This document shows, piece by piece, positions 58,300 through 64,000 of a stretch of 64,000 nucleotides of DNA. Position 1 is the stretch's first letter, and each line of letters starts with the position of its first letter. The DNA lies in assembly GCA_025506515.1 (NCBI GenBank), contig CM046453.1, positions 34,235,851 to 34,299,850 on the forward strand, written 5' to 3'. The stretch is from Flaveria trinervia (taxonomy: Eukaryota > Streptophyta > Magnoliopsida > Asterales > Asteraceae). The position numbers and the translations under genes are program-made. The notes under the pieces are model-generated. The model saw only the letters and a list, made by a program, of their open reading frames with translations. It made no database searches and was not told the DNA's origin.

Positions 58300-58915
58300 A
58301 TTTACAACCCCTAACTAGTTTAAAACCTTTAAAATAGGGGATCTAGAAATCACCTGGACTCGATGAGCAGCTTCTCAATAAAGCTTTCTAAGCAAAGGTC
58401 ACACTACGCAACCTGCAGATAAGTTAACACTCAAAGGAGTTAATTTCTTTCTAATTTCACTACACGATCAGCAAATTCGCTATTAGTTTCGCTGGAAGTC
58501 TCGTTGGCATCTTCGCTACCAGTTTCGCTACCAATTTCGCCCAACTTACGTTGGAAACCATATCTGCGAAACTGTAGTTCCGCAGAAAGTCTTCGTAGTT
58601 TCGCTGGACGACTACATAATTTCGCTGGATGAACACCCAGTTCATAGAACGGGCTGAAATTACAAAAACCTTGGTTTATCACCCAATAAGCTATATCTAA
58701 AATACTTTGCCACTTTAAAAAACCTCAAGCCCTAGAATCCGGTTTACCCTTAAAGATCCGATTAAACAATGTTTCTTACCTGGATTGTGGTCTTTTCTTG
58801 TTGTTTGGATGCCCATGAATATCGGTCTTCAATCTCTTGATCAACCGAGCCTTCAATCACTATTTTCTCTTCACCTTCTCTTTCTACATTCTCTCTCTAA
58901 AAGATGGTGTTGAGT
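58300..58915 (-). other. Unclassified repeat-like sequence, possibly an LTR relic with a splice-donor-like site
   Basis: The minus strand shows an A/G-rich leader-like stretch (58912-58800) ending ACAATCCAG/GTAAGAAAC, a good splice-donor match at about 58781-58785. About 200 bp of short CAGCGAAACTA / GTAGCGAAACTGG repeats follow on the same strand (58640-58470). The small open frames there (58440-58682) are repeat-derived. No protein family recognised. Confidence 0.4.
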
Positions 58916-59559
58916 TGCAAATGAGAGTGGCTCAAGCAAATGAGAGTTGCAAATGAGACTGGTTCGACCATTACATGTTTATAGTGAGTGTATATTAATT
59001 TTCTTTCAAATTCTTATTGATTGCTATGGTTTTGTTTGCTCATGTTTGTTTAATTTGGACCAGCATAAAACTCATCTTTTTCTCTTTGGAGTTTCACCAT
59101 TTATTATTCTTTGCTAACACCCCTGATAGAAAATAAAGATGGTGTGACTATCTTCATTGACTTTAAATTGATCACAAGGAGTAGCTGTTATATGAAACAT
59201 GACATAAATAGAATAAATGTTGGTAAAAAATGGAATGAATAAAAAATGGATACTTTTTGTTAATGTAATACATAAAAATATTACGTATTTAAGTTAGATT
59301 GATTAAAATGCCTCTCATATGCGACTTTTGATAGAATTTTTGAATAGGGCTAAAAAGTGGATGAAAATAATTATTTAATAGAAACTATGTAATCAAAATG
59401 ACTAATTTAATCTTTGGGGTAAAAACAATTACTTATGAAAATCAATAGAGATGAAAATAGTAATTTTACTATTTCATATAGATATAAAATTAAAATGTTT
59501 AAATACTTAAAACTTATACATATTACAAACAATTTAGAATAGATATAGTAATTGCAAGA
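58916..59559. other. AT-rich intergenic, no feature seen
   Basis: No coding signal, repeat or RNA gene could be recognised. A GAGAGTGGCTCAAGCAAATGAGAGTTGC duplication occurs near 58917-58960. Confidence 0.5.
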
Positions 59560-59932
59560 CTAGTTAAGGGTGATACAACAGTTTCACAAGATGGAGACTG
59601 TAACATTTAACTGATTAAATAGAGAACCAAGCAAGTGAAACTAAGAATAGAAGTAAGAACACCCGTTGAACACAAGTACTGGTTTTCAAGAATGATCTAT
59701 ATTACTCTCAAGTGTTTTACAATTATTACAAGGCTTAGTCCTAAGGACTGGTTATATGAAACCCTTTATACTATATTCTATAGTCAGCCATACTTTGAAA
59801 GCCAGCTGGAATACTAACCTAGACAACAAGATCAGCGTAAAGTTAAAATTTAAGGATGACTTTGAGTCTTGTACTTCAGAATGCTTACTGAGAGAACTTT
59901 GTTTTGCATCTGCCTCTAAGATAACTCTTACA
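59560..59932 (-). repeat. 3' LTR remnant of element E
   Basis: It shares with LTR D the landmarks GTACTGGTTTTCAAGAATG, AGTCAGCCATACTTTGAAAGCCAGCTGGA and the end CTCTTACA before the PPT. It is only about 370 bp against 783-791 bp in D; the U3 block with CTTCGGAAG motifs is deleted or unrecognisable. Confidence 0.75.
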
Positions 59933-59947
59933 AACTCCCCCCTAGGC
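59933..59947 (-). other. Polypurine tract of element E
   Basis: AACTCCCCCCTAGGC on the plus strand, same as element D's tract with one extra C, next to the LTR end. Confidence 0.85.
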
Positions 59948-59974
59948 TTATGGTACCAAAATTTAAGGATGACT

Positions 59975-62900
59975 TTGAGTCTTGATCTTTATTTGTTTAC
60001 AATCGTTATCAGAATCAGAACCATCCCTTCATTTGTTGGTCTGGATTACGTAGACTTTCAAAATACCTCCTTATGTCAAAGTGATCATGCAAAGGAAGAC
60101 CAAGCATATTTTGCAATACATAAATGTCTTAGCCTCCTTGATCTCTTGTGACAAACCATCTGTTTGGTTAAACCCAAGACAGGATGGGTCTTTCAACAGC
60201 AAGATGCTCTACTTGAAGTGGAGTTGGTTGATCAACATCTTCTTGTTTAGTTTTAGGATGTTCTAACTCATCCTAAGATGAAATGGTGGATGGCTTGGAC
60301 TTCTTCTTCTTTTTAATGTCCCTTCTGATGGCCATCCTCTTCCTTTTTCTGTAGTTCAACTAAGAAGGTTGGTCTTGAGTACCAGTTGTTCCTTCTTAAT
60401 TATCCTTCTTAGTTGGGTCCTTCCCCTTCACATGTTTAGAAAAAGAAGGTTTAGGACCATGCTATGATTCAACACTAGGTCCAGGTTTTGTCTTATGGGG
60501 TTCAACCTCAACATCGACTTTAGGTGCAACCTGACTTGGTGGAGAATGCAAGCCTACGAGCTCACCCTAATGTGCTCATCTATTATGGATAGAGACATTG
60601 GACCAAGTCTCCTTTCAAAGAACCCATACAACTACAAGAATCTTACCATCTTTATTTTGTCCATAAACTTCTTTTTATTAGCTCTGATGGTGGCTCTTGA
60701 CTTAGCAACTTCCTCCCTCATCTTCCTCTAGCAACTTTCTTCTTTTAAAACTTCTTGATCTAGCTGCTTGAGATATTCAAATTCAATATACTCATATGAT
60801 AGATGGAGTAGAGATGCTGCCTGATGGAGACCTATGGCACTCAAGTAGGTTATCATCTTTTGTTTGACTTGTTCCCTACCTACTTGAGTTTCTTGTTCAA
60901 TAACCACAGTCTACTTCATGACTTTGTTGAACTGGAGAGAGGATAGGGGCTTTATATAACCTTTTTCTTTTATGTTCTTCTTTTATCTTGAGGAGCAATT
61001 CAACAGCCTCAGCTTCCTTCCTCTCTTTTGACACTTTAGAGTGTCAGCTAGCTCATTCAATTCTTCCAAGGGAAGAGAGATTACTTCATCAATGCTGTAG
61101 TTTCTAGACCCCAAATAATTCAATCTAGCTTCCCTTAACTCATCTTACTGAGCATTTGAGGATAGCCCTGATTGTAGCTTGTATGAAGCTGGAGGTCTCT
61201 CTCATCCTCTTTTAGCTTTCCTTCCTTTGCCTCTCCTTCCTTTCCTCCTTAATCTTCTAAGAGGTTAGAATCCTTTTCCCTTTATTAATCACTAGCATGT
61301 GCGACTTAGGGTGGAGAGAACTTTGATCTTCTTGACTTGGTTCTGTACTTGAGCTCTTACAAGGAAGAGGCTGTGAGCCATCTTCACCAACTGGTGTCTC
61401 ACTTAGGGTATTGGGTGTTAAAGCAATTGTAGTCTTAAGGTTCACAGGTTTATCTGCTGGTCCTTCAACTAGGTTTCCCCTTTGAAGCTAATCTTAGGGC
61501 CTGCGTTAATATCCAATTGACCAACAGCTTTCCCTACAAGCCTCTGTCTATACAGATTGGATCTTCTATTGAACTCTTCAAGCACCCTCAGCTGGTTCGT
61601 ATCAACCAACCTATCAGCTTGACTATTATGACTTGGGTTGGCAAGTTATAGATCAACTAGAAGAAAACTTTCATAGAATCTTAGGTTTTAGAAGTGGAAA
61701 ACATCCTATTGACGCTGATATCTAGAAATCACCAAGGCTCTTCTATTAGTGTCATACCTCCATCCTACTATTAGATTTTTAGCTGGATAGGATGGGGTAG
61801 ACATATGCTTGGTATACCATACTCAAATAGACTTGAATTAATGCATCTATATTGATGTGGGCCTAAGAGATTGTTGAATCTAGATCATTACAAGTGAGAG
61901 TGATAAATCCTTAATGTCCATACTCTGGGTAGAACTCCTAGGTTCTGTGATTGTAGTTAAGACTTCCTCCTCCTTTTTGGTAGCATCACCCACTTGCATA
62001 GGTATGCTAGAGGTTAAGTTCACCGCATCTATAAGTTCTTGTGGACCTGGCTGAGCACACCTGGCAGGCCTTTCAGCTAACTTGTCCTAGAGATCGATGA
62101 TCTCAAGTTGGTATTAAGTACCTACCTTTGTAAGGTAGCCACCTAAACCAGGTGACCAACCTTAAAGACGAAGTAGGTGCAGGTTTGTGTTAATGTTTGC
62201 ACCCTTTATTACAGACTCCTCTCATATTCATTATAAGAGTCATGAGGGACGAGAGAACATAACCAAAGTCATCTCCCTCACCATTAAATATTGGTTCTTG
62301 GGCTCTAGATTTCCCCTGCTTCATGATAGCTTAATCATAAGTGTCAATGGGCTAGGTTGCCATGGTTGAGGTCTTAAAATGCGTAATAACTTTCTAAAGT
62401 GAGGGTCTCTTGGCATATGGAACTCTTGACTAGGTTCAGAGAGGCCCACCTCAATTGTGGGTGGATGATGTGGGATAGATATGGGTGTATCAGGAGCACT
62501 CATCTCTCCTTGAGCAAGGGAGGAGATGAGAGACTAATGGTACTCAATGAATCCTATAGCCTAATCATCATAGATTTAGAGGCATGGAATGGTAGTTTAA
62601 GTCCAAAGGTTAGGGATGGTAAATGCCCCTTTTAAGTTTGTTCATTTGAGTTTTGAGACTTAGAGTTAAGGCTTGTAGCTTGGGTAATAAACTCATTAGG
62701 CTGAACATAAGGAACCTTAGCATTGATTATTGAAAGGATGGGAGTGGTTTGCTACTCAAGGGAAGTAGGAGCTTCGGGTTCCACTTCCTCCTGCATGGGT
62801 GAGTATATGGGGCCTGCTCAATCTAAATAGGCTGGGCAGGGGTCCGTTTGGATTTTCTATGGTAGGTAATGGTTATTTGTGGTTGCGTGGGTGGTGAAGA

Positions 62901-63682
62901 TAAGGTATGTATGGGTTCAACATCGGCTAGTGCTGCCAAGTTGTCACCTTGATCAGGGAGCTCTAACATTTTTAGGGCAAGGGCTATTTCTACCCCGAAA
63001 AAACCAATATAGGTTTTCCTCATTATCTTGATGATGTCGGACTTCATCTGTCCCAATTTAAGAGTGTTACCTGTTCCACACAACTGTTAGCCAAGTTCAC
63101 AATCGAGAATGTGTTGGACATATCTAGGGAACATGTAATACTCTAACGAATCTATGTTGGCAAATAAGTTTGTGTATACACACTGAGATTACTTGAACTT
63201 GATCCCTTTGACCATCCTATGGACTATACAGGATAAGTCATCTAGAATTTGATCCCATCATCCATGTTGGTTAACAACAAATGGATTATAACATGAAGGA
63301 GGTATTCCCTTTCATAACCCATCAAATGGAATGATTTGTTGACAATTTTTTTAGGGAAGGAAATTTCGTCTTCTTCATCATCTAACCTCAGATGATTTTG
63401 ATGGTGACTGGTGTGATGAAAACAATCTTTCCATGCACCAATGAAGACAATGCCTTCTCACCGACCAAGACAACCTCTTGGCAGGTCCTCTAAATTCCAA
63501 CAATTGATCTTTATAGGGTGGATGGTTATCGTGAGTGCGGTGAGGTAGGATAAGCATGCAAGATAGTTGCAAATCCTTGAGAAACCATGGTCTTTTTCAA
63601 ATAACAACAGAGCAATTTGGTTATGTTGCCTGTGTAGGTGCATGGAAAAGTTTGGCTAGTTTTGGGGTTCAGGGTCAGCCAT
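59975..63682 (-). pseudogene. ORF3 of element E, decayed copy
   Basis: It starts at ATG 63680-63682 (MADPEPQN then TAG). The N-terminal domain is recognisable (MHLHRQHNQIALLLFEKDHG, about 63643-63585), as are later landmarks shared with D: ALALKMLELPDQGDNLAAL (about 62985-62930, D has ALVPKMLELIAQGDNLAVQ), the Pro/Ser/Thr-rich middle, and the Lys-rich segment near 60360-60290. Multiple in-frame stops and frame changes. It shows ORF3 is a stable part of this family and not a one-off capture by D. Function unknown. Confidence 0.75.
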
Positions 63683-63798
63683 TTTCAAAAGCTTTAGCAA
63701 GAAGGAAATAAAGAAAAACAAGGGTTTGTGGGTGATTTAGGGCTATAAGTTTTGTAGATGAAGAGGAAGAAGTGATAGGGAGACCTATTTGAAAGGTA

Positions 63799-63806
63799 CT
63801 TATATG
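63799..63806 (-). promoter_or_regulatory. Candidate internal TATA box upstream of ORF3 (element E)
   Basis: On the minus strand CATATAAG in AGCATATAAGTACC lies 117 bp before the ORF3 ATG, matching the position in D (118 bp). Decayed relatives of the CTTCGGAAG motif (CTTTCGAAG near 63948, TTTCGGAAT near 63968) lie further upstream. Confidence 0.45.
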
Positions 63807-64000
63807 CTTGGATTTAAGACAAAGTTATTGCAAAAGACAATTTTGAAATCCGGATTTTGATCTCACCTCTGAAAAAGTGTCCAAAAAGGTCGTTACGTTG
63901 GAACTAGAAATCTTCCACAAATAATTTGTTTTCGGATTTTTGTAGAAAACTTTCGAAGCCAATTTGATTTCGGAATATATTCCTTAGTTTGACAAGAATT

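Larger units (their letters stand above)
59560..64000 (-). mobile_element. Ty1/Copia element E, older relative of D (extends beyond window)
   Basis: Same orientation as D. LTR remnant (59560-59932), PPT, ORF3 (63682-about 59975) and its upstream spacer are visible; pol would lie beyond 64000. Compared with D it differs by many substitutions, in-frame stops and deletions, so it is considerably older. Confidence 0.82.

Overview
This is plant nuclear DNA, most likely from a eudicot. The evidence is one intron-containing ABCG half-transporter gene with GT-AG introns, several LTR retrotransposons primed by plant initiator tRNA-Met, a Cassandra-type 5S-bearing TRIM, and long AT-rich microsatellites. 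An RRM relic and the extra ORF of the Copia elements remind me of repeats common in Asteraceae, but that is from memory and weak. There is no prokaryotic content.

Layout. 1-10312: Ty3/Gypsy element A, with its 5' LTR cut by the window edge. 10378-12741: a 2.4 kb TA/TACG/ATGT microsatellite. 12743-13574: the start of a family C LTR, broken by Ty3/Gypsy element B (13575-24439). B carries a Cassandra-like internal segment plus LTR exactly at its primer-binding site. 24452-32801: Ty3/Gypsy element C with two 1816 bp LTRs, running into a TA repeat and a 100 bp N gap (32840-32939). 32940-33274: another family C LTR tail, then a second TA/GT microsatellite to 34184. 34185-37470: intergenic DNA with old repeat relics, including an RRM pseudogene on the minus strand.

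37913-44461 holds the only host gene: a nine-exon gene closely resembling ABCG11 (WBC11), a plasma-membrane exporter of cuticular lipids. Splice sites and motifs are intact, but five single-base frame breaks interrupt it, one inside Walker A. Similar one-base indels occur in A, B and D, so consensus sequence error is more likely than pseudogenisation.

44739-45795: an inverted family-C-like LTR relic. 45796-58299: Ty1/Copia element D (minus strand, Sirevirus-like) with gag, protease, integrase, RT, RNase H and a long third ORF. Its downstream LTR is followed by another primer-binding site and gag start, so it is part of a tandem array. 58300-59560: unclassified and AT-rich DNA. 59560-64000: an older relative, E, of which the LTR and third ORF are visible.

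The most interesting points are the Cassandra segment recombined at B's primer-binding site, and a candidate internal promoter (repeated CTTCGGAAG motifs plus a TATA box 117-118 bp before the ATG) in front of the third ORF in D, with the TATA spacing conserved in E. All frame-broken elements are described as they stand; no repaired reading frames are given.
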